Shown here: in pieces, positions 8,893 to 16,819 of the stretch
Layout: the number at the start of each line of letters is the position of its first letter
How positions within the stretch are numbered: position 1 is the first letter of the stretch
IMG/VR virus record: IMGVR_UViG_3300044701_001159
Location: 1-42,464 of that record
DNA length: 42,464 nt
Direction: 5' to 3' (one strand)
Origin: a virus
Program-made: the position numbers and the translations under genes
Notes under the pieces: generated by a model
The model's database searches: none
What the model saw: the letters and a program-made list of their open reading frames with translations, nothing else
Told to the model about the DNA's origin: nothing

Positions 8893-9158
8893 TGTCCCCG
8901 TCTTCGGCCATGAACCGCCAGCTTGAACTCACTGCTGCCGCCGTGGCCCTGCTGGTCACCCTGGTGGGCGGGACCGTGGCGATCGAGAACCGCTACGCCA
9001 AGGCCCAGGACGTCAAGCAGCAGCTGAACAGCATGTATGCCCGTCAGCTCAAGACGCGGATCCTGGAGCTGCAGCTCAAGGCACCAGACCAGTTCACGCC
9101 GGCGGACCGGGCCATGCTGCTGCACCTGCAGCAAGAGCTGAAGGAAGCCACGCAGTAG
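8892..9158 (+). CDS. small single-pass membrane protein
   Basis: The 88-residue protein (82 if ATG at 8910 is used) has a hydrophobic segment LTAAAVALLVTLVGGTVAI, then a basic/helical region KQQLNSMYARQLKTRILELQLK and a C-terminal helix LHLQQELKEATQ. The GTG start at 8892 is coupled to the previous TAG. The layout (N-terminal membrane anchor plus amphipathic helix) is compatible with an inner-membrane, spanin-like or superinfection protein; nothing decides between these. It is the last gene before a terminator. Confidence 0.75.
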   Translation: MSPSSAMNRQLELTAAAVALLVTLVGGTVAIENRYAKAQDVKQQLNSMYARQLKTRILELQLKAPDQFTPADRAMLLHLQQELKEATQ

Positions 9159-9200
9159 GCGCCTCACGGCTACCGTGGACGGGTGACCTGATCCCATCTG

Positions 9201-9232
9201 GCCGGGTGCTGCGGTAACAGCCCCGGCTTTTT
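9201..9232 (+). terminator. Rho-independent terminator after fibre cassette
   Basis: The stem GCCGGG(T)GCTG pairs with CAGCCCCGGC, with one bulged T and loop cggtaa, then TTTTT at 9228-9232. It separates the head/fibre genes from the tail genes, so tail transcription probably needs readthrough, antitermination or the promoter region just downstream. Confidence 0.75.
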
Positions 9233-9258
9233 GCTGCGCCTTCGCAGACTGAAGGCAC

Positions 9259-9270
9259 TGCGCATTCACA
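9259..9270 (-). promoter_or_regulatory. near-match to the phage 12-base operator
   Basis: TGCGCATTCACA directly precedes the ATG at 9271. It matches the reverse complement of TGTGACTGCGCA at 11 of 12 bases. It lies between the terminator at 9201-9232 and the first tail gene, where a promoter would be useful. One mismatch and its overlap with the ribosome-binding region keep confidence low. Confidence 0.3.
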
Positions 9271-9576
9271 ATGGCCGACCCTTGGGATCGATTGCACATG
9301 AGGATGTGGGATGCCGCATCCCGTCGCCTTGGCCGTGTGTCGGTGGTGGCTGGTGCTGTGACCACCACCGGGATGTTTGATCGGCAGTCTGAGCTCATCC
9401 TGGATGACCAGGTGATCAGTGTTGAGAATGCCCTCACGGTGAAGACCAGCGAGCTGGGCACCCTCAGCTATGGCCAGGCCATCGTGGTCGGTGGTGTGAA
9501 CTACACGGTGCGGCAGGAGCCGATGCGGATCGGTGATGGCATGCTCTGCGTCGTACCGCTGCAGGCTGCATCATGA
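9271..9576 (+). CDS. head-tail joining protein (lambda gpFII-like)
   Basis: The 101-residue protein has an N-terminal helix WDRLHMRMWDAASRR and then a beta barrel (VVAGAVTTTGMFDRQSE, GTLSYGQAIVVGGVNYTVRQEP, GDGMLCVVPL). Size and helix-then-barrel order fit lambda gpFII/Gifsy-type joiners that cap the filled head and receive the tail. It overlaps the next gene by 4 bases (ATGA). A terminator lies upstream, making this the first gene of the tail block. Confidence 0.82.
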   Translation: MADPWDRLHMRMWDAASRRLGRVSVVAGAVTTTGMFDRQSELILDDQVISVENALTVKTSELGTLSYGQAIVVGGVNYTVRQEPMRIGDGMLCVVPLQAAS

Positions 9577-10001
9577 GCAGCAAGCGCGAGCAGATTCTGG
9601 CGGCGGTCGCCACCACCTTGATCGGTACCACTGGGGTGAGTACCAGGATCTACCGCTCGAGGCAGGATGCCTTTGCACGTAACGAGTCGCCGGCATTGGT
9701 GATCGAGCCTGGCAAGGACACACCAGCACCGGAGCCGATCAGCACCTGCAAGATTGACTGGAACTTCCTGCTGGTCATTGCGGTCTACAGCCGCGGTGCC
9801 ATCCCTGACCAGGTAGCAGATCCAGTGATCAGCTCAATCCACACCAAGCTGATGGCAGATCGCAGCCTCGGCGGGCTGGTGATGGACATCTGGCCTGGCG
9901 AGGTCGACTATCAGTTTGAGCGTGGCGATCTACCGGCGCTCTGGACTGTGATGCCTTATCAAGTGCGCTATCGCACCAGTGTCACTGACCTGAGTGCATA
10001 G
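9573..10001 (+). CDS. tail terminator/completion protein
   Basis: The 142-residue protein starts KREQILAAVATTLIGTTGVSTRIYRSR and continues with a conserved-looking SPALVIEPG and a C-terminal WPGEVDYQFERGD..ALWTVMPYQVRYRT. This alpha-beta layout with a final strand is that of gpU/Z-type tail terminators, which stop tail polymerisation and bind the head connector. The gene order (FII-like, this, tail tube) supports the call. Confidence 0.77.
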   Translation: MSSKREQILAAVATTLIGTTGVSTRIYRSRQDAFARNESPALVIEPGKDTPAPEPISTCKIDWNFLLVIAVYSRGAIPDQVADPVISSIHTKLMADRSLGGLVMDIWPGEVDYQFERGDLPALWTVMPYQVRYRTSVTDLSA

Positions 10002-10028
10002 CGTGAGACTGAAGCTGTAATCGGTGAC

Positions 10029-10205
10029 ATGCCTACGTTGGATGAGAACTGGGGTCTCGGTGGTAGCTACCTCCTGGATCCTAAAACCGGAAAGCGCAAG
10101 CTCATTGAGCGGACAGCACCGGCACTCACTGCTTCCGACTCTGATCCCGAGGTGATTACTGATGGCACTGCTGTCTCGCAAACGCCTGATCCTGGCGAAG
10201 GCTGA
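10029..10205 (+). CDS. 58-residue protein overlapping tail tube gene
   Basis: An ATG at 10029 opens 58 codons ending at TGA 10203-10205, 44 bases inside the tail tube gene. The product is hydrophilic: it starts with PTLDENWGLGGSYLLDP, then KTGKRKLIERTAPALTA, then an acidic Ser/Asp tail. No domain is recognised. It fills the only gap between the tail terminator and tube genes. The compact composition suggests a real gene; the long overlap counts against its last third. Confidence 0.5.
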   Translation: MPTLDENWGLGGSYLLDPKTGKRKLIERTAPALTASDSDPEVITDGTAVSQTPDPGEG

Positions 10206-11094
10206 GTCTGTCTACGGGACAGATGCCAGTCCTGCTGGCACTGATGCCGTCCTGGTGCGTAACCTCGACATCACGCCGATCTCGGCTGATGTGGTGAGTC
10301 GTGATCTGATCCGCCCGTATATGGGCAACTCAGATCAGCTGATCGCCAACAGCAGGGTTGAGATCAGCTTTGAGGTGGAGCTGGCCGGTTCCGGCACTGC
10401 AGGGACTGCTCCACGGTACGGCGCTGTCCTGAAGGCATGTGGCCTCAGTGAGACGACTGTGGCTGCCACCAGCGTCACTTATGCGCCGGTGAGTGCGAGC
10501 TTCAGCAGCGTCACGATCTACTTCAACGCTGATGGCCTGTTGCACAAGCTGACCGGTTGCCGCGGCACCTTCACGATGAGCTGCCAGGTGGGGCAGATCC
10601 CCGTGCTGCAGTTCCAGATGACCGGCGTCTACAACGCCCCAACGGATACCGCTGCGCCCGCTGTGACCTACAGCAACCAGGCAGCGCCGCTGGTTTTCCG
10701 TGATGGCAACACCTCGGCGTTCCAGCTGCTGTCCTATGCCGGCTGCCTGATGTCGGTCGACTTCAACATGGCCAATGAGGTGGCGTACCGCGAGCTGATC
10801 GGCTGCACCAAGGAGGTGCTGATCACCGATCGCAAGCCTGCTGGTACGGCCACCATTGAGGCACCGACGATTGCGGCGAAGGACTTCTTTGCGGCATCGC
10901 TGGCCACCACCACCGGCAACCTGACGTTCTTGCATGGCACCACTGCCGGCAACCGCGTCACCTTCACCGCTTCCCAGGTGGATGTCGCAAACCCCACCTA
11001 TAGCGACACCGATGGGGTGCTGATGCTGAGCGTGCCGTATGTGGGGCTGCCGACCACTGCTGGCAACGACGAGCTGTCGCTGGCCTTCACCTGA
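10162..11094 (+). CDS. major tail tube protein
   Basis: The 310-residue protein begins ALLSRKRLILAKAESVYGTD, typical of siphovirus tube proteins. It continues with alternating beta strands rich in Thr/Ser/Val and a C-terminal repeat-like beta domain (VLMLSVPYVGLPTTAGNDELSLAFT). It should polymerise into the tail tube around the tape measure, as lambda gpV does. It lies directly before the G/GT chaperone genes, as in lambda. At 310 residues it is longer than gpV (246). Confidence 0.87.
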   Translation: MALLSRKRLILAKAESVYGTDASPAGTDAVLVRNLDITPISADVVSRDLIRPYMGNSDQLIANSRVEISFEVELAGSGTAGTAPRYGAVLKACGLSETTVAATSVTYAPVSASFSSVTIYFNADGLLHKLTGCRGTFTMSCQVGQIPVLQFQMTGVYNAPTDTAAPAVTYSNQAAPLVFRDGNTSAFQLLSYAGCLMSVDFNMANEVAYRELIGCTKEVLITDRKPAGTATIEAPTIAAKDFFAASLATTTGNLTFLHGTTAGNRVTFTASQVDVANPTYSDTDGVLMLSVPYVGLPTTAGNDELSLAFT

Positions 11095-11127
11095 GCCAGT
11101 TCATCCCACCCTCTACCTTCAACCCCC

Positions 11128-11472
11128 ATGGCATTCACCCTGTCGCAGACGGCTTCGTATAAGTGGCCGGTCACCTTGTCGATTCCTGCCGATGGTGGGA
11201 AGTTTGACAAGTTCGTCTTTGATGCGGAGTTCCGGCGGTTGAGCCAGACCCGCATCCGGGAGATTGGTGATGCCATCTCGGCTGGTGATTCCGATGATCC
11301 CAGTGTGGCTCGCGAGATCCTCTGCGGCTGGAGTGGCATCAACGATGAGCAGGGCAAGGCCATTCCCTTCAGTGAGAAGGCCATGAATGACCTGCTGGAT
11401 ATTCCGATGGTGGCCACCTTCATCATGCGCGCCTGGTTTGCCAGCCTGAAGGGAGCGAAGGTAAAAAACTGA
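11128..11472 (+). CDS. tail assembly chaperone, unshifted form (gpG-like)
   Basis: The 114-residue protein is predicted mixed beta then helical (LPLSIPADG-like strand region, AEFRRLSQTRIREIGDAISAG, helical C-terminus). It ends ...KGAKVKN at TGA 11470-11472. Position between tail tube and tape measure and the frameshift signal at its 3' end identify it as the G chaperone, which coats the tape measure during tail assembly and is absent from the virion. Confidence 0.85.
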   Translation: MAFTLSQTASYKWPVTLSIPADGGKFDKFVFDAEFRRLSQTRIREIGDAISAGDSDDPSVAREILCGWSGINDEQGKAIPFSEKAMNDLLDIPMVATFIMRAWFASLKGAKVKN

Positions 11473-11786
11473 TCGACGCCGCTGAGCATTGGGCTCGCGG
11501 CGGGAACAGCAGCAAGCAGTTGGATGCTGATGCTGCAGCATTCAATGTGACGATTGAAGAGGAAGAACCAGAACTGTTTGAGGTGTTCCCAGAGAACTGG
11601 CCAGTGGTTCAGATGTTCCTCAGGTTGCAGACCCAGTGGCGTGTTGGTGGTATGGGTTTGATTGGGTTGGATTATGGCGTCGCGCAGTGGCTCTTTAGCC
11701 TGTATGCAGTGGAAGATCCCACAGCCATGCTTGAGGATCTGCAGGTGATGGAAGCAGCTGTACTCATCAACGAGCAGGAGGGCTGA
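11128..11786 (+). CDS. G-T fusion chaperone made by -1 frameshift
   Basis: If ribosomes slip back one base at A AAA AAC (11463-11469), the G frame continues with CTG at 11469 through LIDAAEHWARGGNSSKQ into the downstream frame ending TGA 11784-11786. This gives a protein of about 219 residues (114 plus 105). The T part is acidic then hydrophobic (EEEEPELFEVFPENWPVVQM, MGLIGLDYGVAQWLFSLY). Lambda gpGT works the same way: a low, fixed fraction of GT joins tube to tape measure. The T frame has no good start of its own. Its stop overlaps the tape measure ATG (TGATG). Confidence 0.9.
11463..11502 (+). promoter_or_regulatory. programmed -1 frameshift site (slippery heptamer plus hairpin)
   Basis: The heptamer A AAA AAC (11463-11469) is in the correct X XXY YYZ phase relative to the G frame (codons GTA AAA AAC TGA). 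Seven bases later, CGCCGC (11477-11482) pairs with GCGGCG (11497-11502) around a 14-base loop, a stimulatory hairpin. The G stop codon follows the heptamer immediately. Confidence 0.92.
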
Positions 11787-14497
11787 TGGCAGTCAACATG
11801 GATACACTGCTGCGCCTTCGCGTTGCAGTGGATGGTGAGAACAATATCCGGCGACTGAGCGGTCAGCTGCAGGGCCTTGAGCGTGCGGCTGGGTCGGTGT
11901 CGAGTGGGTTCAATGCGATGCGTGCGGCATCGGCTGCATTGGCCAGCTCGGCGGTGGTGGCGGGGCTCACAGGGATCATCAAGAATGCGATTGATGCAGG
12001 CGATGAACTGAACAACCTGCAGATGAAGACGGGCATTGCAGCGGATGCCTTGCTTGGTCTGCGCGCTGCGGCAAAGCTGGGCGACGTTGATACGGCGATG
12101 CTGGCCAAGGGCCTCAACCGGCTGAATGTGGTGATCGCTGAAGCGGCGGCAGGAAATCAGCAGTCTGCGGACAAGTTCAAGGGCCTAGGCGTCAGCATCC
12201 GCGATGCCAGCGGCCAGGTGGCCAGCACTGATGTGGTGTTCAAGCGGCTGGCAGATCGGTTCCGCGACATGCCGGATGGTGCTGGTAAGGCAGCAGCAGC
12301 TGCGGCATTGTTTGGCACCAAGATGGGTGCCGAGTTCATCCCAGTGCTGAATGAAGGCAGCATGGCGATGGACAATCTGAACGTGAAGATCGGGGATGAC
12401 TTCCCGGCGCGATCAGATCAGTTCAATGATACGCTCACGGTGATGGGCCTCAAAACTGAGGCAATGGGATTGGAGTTGACGGAAGCACTGCTGCCAGCTT
12501 TGCAGTCAATCCTTAATGAGTTCAGCAATCTGTTTGACACCAAGGAAGACTGGTCGCTGCTGTTTGACACTATCAAGATCGGCGTCCGCAGTCTGGCCAC
12601 GTTTGTCTTTGCTTCAATCAAGCTAGTGGACCAGCTAATCAAGAGCGTGCAGACACTGGCTGGTGCCTTTGGTGCGATCACCGCCGGTGACTTTGGCCTG
12701 GCCTTCAACATTTTGAAGGAGCGTGGTGGTAATCAACTTCAACAAGCAATCGCAGATTTTGAATCTATCGGTCGGATGTGGACCGACGCTGCAGCCCCCC
12801 CCAGCAGCAGCCGTAGAGGTGGCCGCCAGGCTGATACGGCGACAATGCGGGGCATCGAGGATCAGCCCACTGGTGGTGGCAGCAAGGGTGGCAGTGGCAC
12901 GCAGCCAAAGAGCCTTGGCGCTGAGATTGCCCTGGCGTTGAAGGAATCGCTGAGCCTGTCGCCTGCTCAAGCTGCTGGCATTGTCGGCAACTTCATGCGG
13001 GAGTCTGGCCTCAATCCAAGAATCAACGAGGGCGGCGCCGTAGGAATGCCTCGCGGCATCGGCGGCTATGGCCTGGCCCAGTGGACCGGCACCAGGCAAA
13101 CCGATCTGGTGCGCTTTGCCGGTGGTGCGGCTAATGCCGGCAGCTTGGATGCTCAACTGCGCTTCACAATCAGCGAATTGCTTGGCCCTGAGAAGCATGC
13201 TCTTGAGATGTTGCGCACGGCAACCACCCCAGAGGACGCAGCCGTCCTGTTTGACAAGTTCTACGAGCGGTCAGGCATCAAGGCATTGGGCGAGCGCAAG
13301 GCCAATGCCCGGCAGGTGTTTGGTGAGATCGCCGGTACTGGTGCAGGCAGTGGACTGGCTGACTACGCCAGAGCTGAGGATGAACGCCAGAAGGCTCGCG
13401 AAGCTGCAAGGCAGCAACTGGAAGACTCCAAGGTGCTGCTGGCCCAGTCGGAGATGGATCTCAATATTCAAAAAGCTACAACTGACGAGCAGCGCATCCA
13501 GCTTGAATATCAGAAGGAAGCCACCCAGGTTTATGAGAAGTATGTCGACCTTGGTGCCAAGGCAAAGACTTCAATGGAGTGGCAAAACATCAACCAGGCC
13601 TACAACAATGAGATGAAAGCGCTGGAACTCGACTACGAGAATCAGATCACCGAAGCCCGCCAGAAGTCCTATGAAGCCACGCTTTTGCAGATTGAGGCGC
13701 AGCGGGAAGCTATGACGCAGATGGGTGATGCGTTGGGTGGCCAGGTCTTTGGCACGCCTGACATCGTGGCGCCTGGTGACCAGCAGTTCAGTCCCTTCGC
13801 TGGCTACGTCGAGGGCATCGGTTCCATGAACGAAGCACTCAACGGTCTGGCGACCACAGGATTCAAGGGCATTGAGGATGCCATGGTCAGCCTGGCCACC
13901 ACCGGCAAGGCCAACTTCCGGGAGTTCGCTGCGGCCCTGCTGGAGGACACGGCGCGGCTGATCATCCAGCAGCTGGTGCTGAAGACGATCCTGTCCGCCA
14001 TCGGTGGGGGTGGCCCCAGCTTTGGAGGCATCCCTGGGTTTGCGCCATCGACCGGCAACCTGATGGATGGATTCAGCGGGTTCAACCCTGGGGCCTTCTC
14101 CATGTCGGGCTTGTCCGGCGGGCTGGGCTTCTCTCCTGGTATTGGCTTTGCTCGCGGTGGCGTCTTCGCCCGCAATGGCATCGTCCCCTTCGCCAATGGC
14201 GGCATCATCAACCGCGCCACCCTGTTCCCCTTCGCCCGTGGCGGCACCTTCGGCACCGGCGTCATGGGTGAGGCTGGCCCTGAAGCGATCCTTCCCCTGA
14301 AGCGTGGCCGTGATGGCCGGCTCGGTGTTGCCGGCGGGGGTGGCGGTGACATCAACATCTCCGTCCAGGTGGATGCCGGTGGCACCAACGCAGAAGGCAA
14401 TGCCGACACCGGCCGCCAGCTGGCCAACGTTGTCGCCAATGCAGTGAAGACCGAGATGATCCGCCAGAAGCGTCCTGGTGGCATCCTGTCCAAGTAA
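11786..14497 (+). CDS. tape measure protein with tail lysozyme domain
   Basis: The 903-residue protein sets tail length and passes through the tube at DNA ejection. The N-terminus is helical (NIRRLSGQLQGLERAAGS), then Ala-rich hydrophobic. Residues about 378-512 form an embedded phage-tail-lysozyme-type domain (AAGIVGNFMRESGLNP with likely catalytic E, GYGLAQWTG). Coiled coil follows (about 530-645). The C-terminus matches lambda gpH-type ends (GFKGIEDAMVSLATTGKANF, RGG repeats, FGTGVMGEAGPEAILPL). The lysozyme domain would open the cell wall locally during entry. The start is coupled to the GT stop. It is somewhat longer than gpH (853). Confidence 0.95.
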   Translation: MAVNMDTLLRLRVAVDGENNIRRLSGQLQGLERAAGSVSSGFNAMRAASAALASSAVVAGLTGIIKNAIDAGDELNNLQMKTGIAADALLGLRAAAKLGDVDTAMLAKGLNRLNVVIAEAAAGNQQSADKFKGLGVSIRDASGQVASTDVVFKRLADRFRDMPDGAGKAAAAAALFGTKMGAEFIPVLNEGSMAMDNLNVKIGDDFPARSDQFNDTLTVMGLKTEAMGLELTEALLPALQSILNEFSNLFDTKEDWSLLFDTIKIGVRSLATFVFASIKLVDQLIKSVQTLAGAFGAITAGDFGLAFNILKERGGNQLQQAIADFESIGRMWTDAAAPPSSSRRGGRQADTATMRGIEDQPTGGGSKGGSGTQPKSLGAEIALALKESLSLSPAQAAGIVGNFMRESGLNPRINEGGAVGMPRGIGGYGLAQWTGTRQTDLVRFAGGAANAGSLDAQLRFTISELLGPEKHALEMLRTATTPEDAAVLFDKFYERSGIKALGERKANARQVFGEIAGTGAGSGLADYARAEDERQKAREAARQQLEDSKVLLAQSEMDLNIQKATTDEQRIQLEYQKEATQVYEKYVDLGAKAKTSMEWQNINQAYNNEMKALELDYENQITEARQKSYEATLLQIEAQREAMTQMGDALGGQVFGTPDIVAPGDQQFSPFAGYVEGIGSMNEALNGLATTGFKGIEDAMVSLATTGKANFREFAAALLEDTARLIIQQLVLKTILSAIGGGGPSFGGIPGFAPSTGNLMDGFSGFNPGAFSMSGLSGGLGFSPGIGFARGGVFARNGIVPFANGGIINRATLFPFARGGTFGTGVMGEAGPEAILPLKRGRDGRLGVAGGGGGDINISVQVDAGGTNAEGNADTGRQLANVVANAVKTEMIRQKRPGGILSK

Positions 14498-14503
14498 CCA
14501 GCC

Positions 14504-14839
14504 ATGGCCACCTTCACCTACACCCCATCGTTTGAAGCGACCGAGGCAAGCAAGCCTCGCGCCAAGAAGTTTCAAGCGGGTGATGGCTACGAACAGCGGA
14601 TCCGGTTTGGCCTGAACACCGACCCCAAGGAGTGGCAGCTGGTATTCAAAGAACGCACCGACACCGAACGGGACAACATCCTCGCCTTCCTCGAGGCCCG
14701 TGCTGGGGTGGAGAGCTTTGACTGGACACCACCTCGAGGTACGGCGGGCAAGTTTGTCTGTGAGGATTGGCAGGTCACCTTACGATCCTGCAACTTCAAC
14801 ACGATCAGCGCAACATTCCGTCAAGTGTTTGAGGCGTAA
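14504..14839 (+). CDS. minor tail protein (lambda gpM family)
   Basis: The 111-residue protein carries the family pattern SFEATEASKPRAKKFQAGDGYEQRIRFG, then ILAFLEARAGVESFDWTPP and a closing ISATFRQVFEA. gpM-like proteins are part of tail tip assembly. It follows the tape measure by 6 bases, and its TAA overlaps the gpL-like start (TAATG), as in lambda order H-M-L. Confidence 0.9.
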   Translation: MATFTYTPSFEATEASKPRAKKFQAGDGYEQRIRFGLNTDPKEWQLVFKERTDTERDNILAFLEARAGVESFDWTPPRGTAGKFVCEDWQVTLRSCNFNTISATFRQVFEA

Positions 14840-15519
14840 TGGCAGTTCCCTATTCAGAGCTCCAGAAGCCAGCACCCAGCAGCGTCATTGAGCTATTCCA
14901 GCTGACGCTGAATGCTGCGCAGCATGGCGTCGACATCACCTATAACTTCCACGCGGGCACCAGTCTGGTGGCCAATGGTGATCTGGTCTTCAATGGCGTC
15001 ACCTTCACGCAGTATCCCGTGGAGGTGGATGGCTTTGAGTATTCCGGCAATGGTGAACTGCCACGGCCAAAGATCAGGGTGAGCAACATTCTGGGCACGA
15101 TGACCGCCTTGATCCTGACGGTGCCGCGGGGGCTGGAGGGCGCCAAGCTGCAGCGGCTCAGGACAATGGCGCGCTACATCGATGGGGTGAACTTCCCCGG
15201 TGGTACCAACCCATTGGGCACGCCAGACCCTACGGCTGAATTCCCGCGAGAGATCTACTACGTCGACCGCAAGACGGTGGAGAACCGTGAGGTGGTTGAG
15301 TACGAGCTGGCCGCTGCATTCGACCTTGCTGGGGTCAGGGCACCGAAGCGGCAATGCATCGCCAACCTCTGCTCATGGGTGTACAAGTCCGCAGAATGCG
15401 GATACACCGGTGCCCTGCCGACGTGTGACAAGACCTTTGCAGCTTGCCTGCAGCATTTCGGTGGTGGCGTTGACCTGCCGTATGGCGGATTCCCTGGCGT
15501 TGGAGCCTATACGCAATGA
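14839..15519 (+). CDS. minor tail protein (lambda gpL family, Fe-S type)
   Basis: The 226-residue protein has an N-terminal beta region shared with gpL and a C-terminal cysteine domain: LCSW, AECGY, PTCDK and FAAC supply the spaced cysteines that bind a [4Fe-4S] cluster in lambda gpL. One extra Cys (RQC) precedes them. The role is closing the tail tip hub between tube and gpJ. It overlaps gpM by one base and gpK by 4 bases. Confidence 0.9.
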   Translation: MAVPYSELQKPAPSSVIELFQLTLNAAQHGVDITYNFHAGTSLVANGDLVFNGVTFTQYPVEVDGFEYSGNGELPRPKIRVSNILGTMTALILTVPRGLEGAKLQRLRTMARYIDGVNFPGGTNPLGTPDPTAEFPREIYYVDRKTVENREVVEYELAAAFDLAGVRAPKRQCIANLCSWVYKSAECGYTGALPTCDKTFAACLQHFGGGVDLPYGGFPGVGAYTQ

Positions 15520-16250
15520 ACTGGCGTGATGCTGCCCTCGAGCATGCGGTGGAGGCTTCACCAGAGGAAGCCTGCGGCCTGGTGGTGGTGGTCAAAGGTC
15601 GTGAGCAGTATCACCGCTGCCGCAATCTGGCGACCAACCCTCACGACCAGTTCATCCTCAACCCCGATGACTGGGCTGCTGCGGAAGATGCCGGTGAGGT
15701 CATGGCTGTGGTCCACAGCCATCCATTCACCCCACCGGCACCATCACAGCCCGATCAGGTGGCATGCGAGCGCAGCGGCCTGCCTTGGTACATCGTCAAC
15801 CCCACCACCGGGGAATGGGGCGGCTGTGAACCGTGCGGCTATAAGGCGCCACTGATCGGGCGATCGTGGGCCTGGGGCGTGACTGATTGCTGGACGCTGG
15901 TGCGGGACTGGTATCAGGAGCATGGACTGGAGCTGCCGGACTGGGAGAGACCGCTGACCCCAGAAGAGTTTGAAGCGGCACCGATGTTTGAAGACTGCTG
16001 GAAGAAGGCAGGCTTCAGGTTGCTGCTCTCTGATGAAATGATGCAACCCGGTGATGCTGTTTTGCTGAACATTGGCGGGATCAGCTTGTCACCCAATCAC
16101 GTCGGAGTGTATGTTGGTGATCAAATGTTGCTACATCATATCCGTGGCAGGTTGAGCAGTCGTGATCTGTATGGCGGCTGGCTGCAGAAGTGTACGGGGT
16201 TGGTATTGCGTCATTACAATGCAGATAAGCTAAAGCTAGGATCATGCTGA
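15516..16250 (+). CDS. tail tip assembly peptidase (gpK-like, JAB + NlpC/P60)
   Basis: The 244-residue two-domain protease/hydrolase. Residues 1-105 form a Mov34/JAB domain with E17/E18, H67-x-H69-P, S77 and D80 (HSHP...SQPD) for zinc. Residues 115-240 form an NlpC/P60 domain with C125 ([11 protein letters not shown]), H195 ([10 protein letters not shown]) and a later His. Lambda gpK has the same arrangement and is required for tail tip maturation. All key residues are present. It overlaps both neighbours, gpL-like by 4 bases and gpI-like by 7. Confidence 0.93.
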   Translation: MNWRDAALEHAVEASPEEACGLVVVVKGREQYHRCRNLATNPHDQFILNPDDWAAAEDAGEVMAVVHSHPFTPPAPSQPDQVACERSGLPWYIVNPTTGEWGGCEPCGYKAPLIGRSWAWGVTDCWTLVRDWYQEHGLELPDWERPLTPEEFEAAPMFEDCWKKAGFRLLLSDEMMQPGDAVLLNIGGISLSPNHVGVYVGDQMLLHHIRGRLSSRDLYGGWLQKCTGLVLRHYNADKLKLGSC

Positions 16251-16819
16251 CCAAGATCCGAGTCTATGGTCGGCTGGCAAAGTTCTTGGGCCAGCGATCG
16301 TATGAAGCTGCCGTCTCCAGTGCAGCCGAAGCGGTGCGTTTCCTGCTGGCCAACTTCCCGCATCTGGAACCTGAGCTTGCCAAAGGTCACTATCGCGTCA
16401 CGGTTGGTACCTACGACCTGAGTGATCATGAGCTCCATGATCCCTGCGGTCAGCAGGAGATCAAGATCATCCCGGTGGTGGTGGGTGCTGGTGCCATCGG
16501 TCGGATCGTGGCTGGCGTTGCCTTGATTGCGCTCTCCTTCATCCCAGGTGTTGGTGCATTGGCTGCTCCATTGCTGTTTGGCATTGGATCTTCCTTGGTG
16601 CTTGGCGGTGTGGCCCAGCTGCTGACCCCAGTGCCAAAGCTGATCCAGCCTGGCAACTCAGGCAATGACACCGAGAAGGATCCGCGCAAGAGCTACAGCT
16701 TCTCAGGTATTCAGAACGTCAGCCGGCAGGGTGTGCCGGTGCCGATCGTCTACGGCGAGACCATCGTCGGATCGGTCACAATCTCGGCCGGTATCGACAC
16801 CATCCAGGTGACCGGATGA
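16244..16819 (+). CDS. tail assembly protein (lambda gpI family)
   Basis: The 191-residue protein has an N-terminal ubiquitin-like fold ([31 protein letters not shown]), a long hydrophobic segment (about 80-125, [20 protein letters not shown] and [19 protein letters not shown]), and a C-terminal [14 protein letters not shown] seen in gpI proteins. gpI acts with K, L and J in tail tip formation. It overlaps gpJ by 4 bases. Confidence 0.9.
   Translation: MLTKIRVYGRLAKFLGQRSYEAAVSSAAEAVRFLLANFPHLEPELAKGHYRVTVGTYDLSDHELHDPCGQQEIKIIPVVVGAGAIGRIVAGVALIALSFIPGVGALAAPLLFGIGSSLVLGGVAQLLTPVPKLIQPGNSGNDTEKDPRKSYSFSGIQNVSRQGVPVPIVYGETIVGSVTISAGIDTIQVTG

Noticed and set aside
13571-14575. 334-codon antisense frame opposite the tape measure gene.
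   Set aside because: Shadow of a GC-rich Gly-coding region. No recognisable domains and no matching neighbours.
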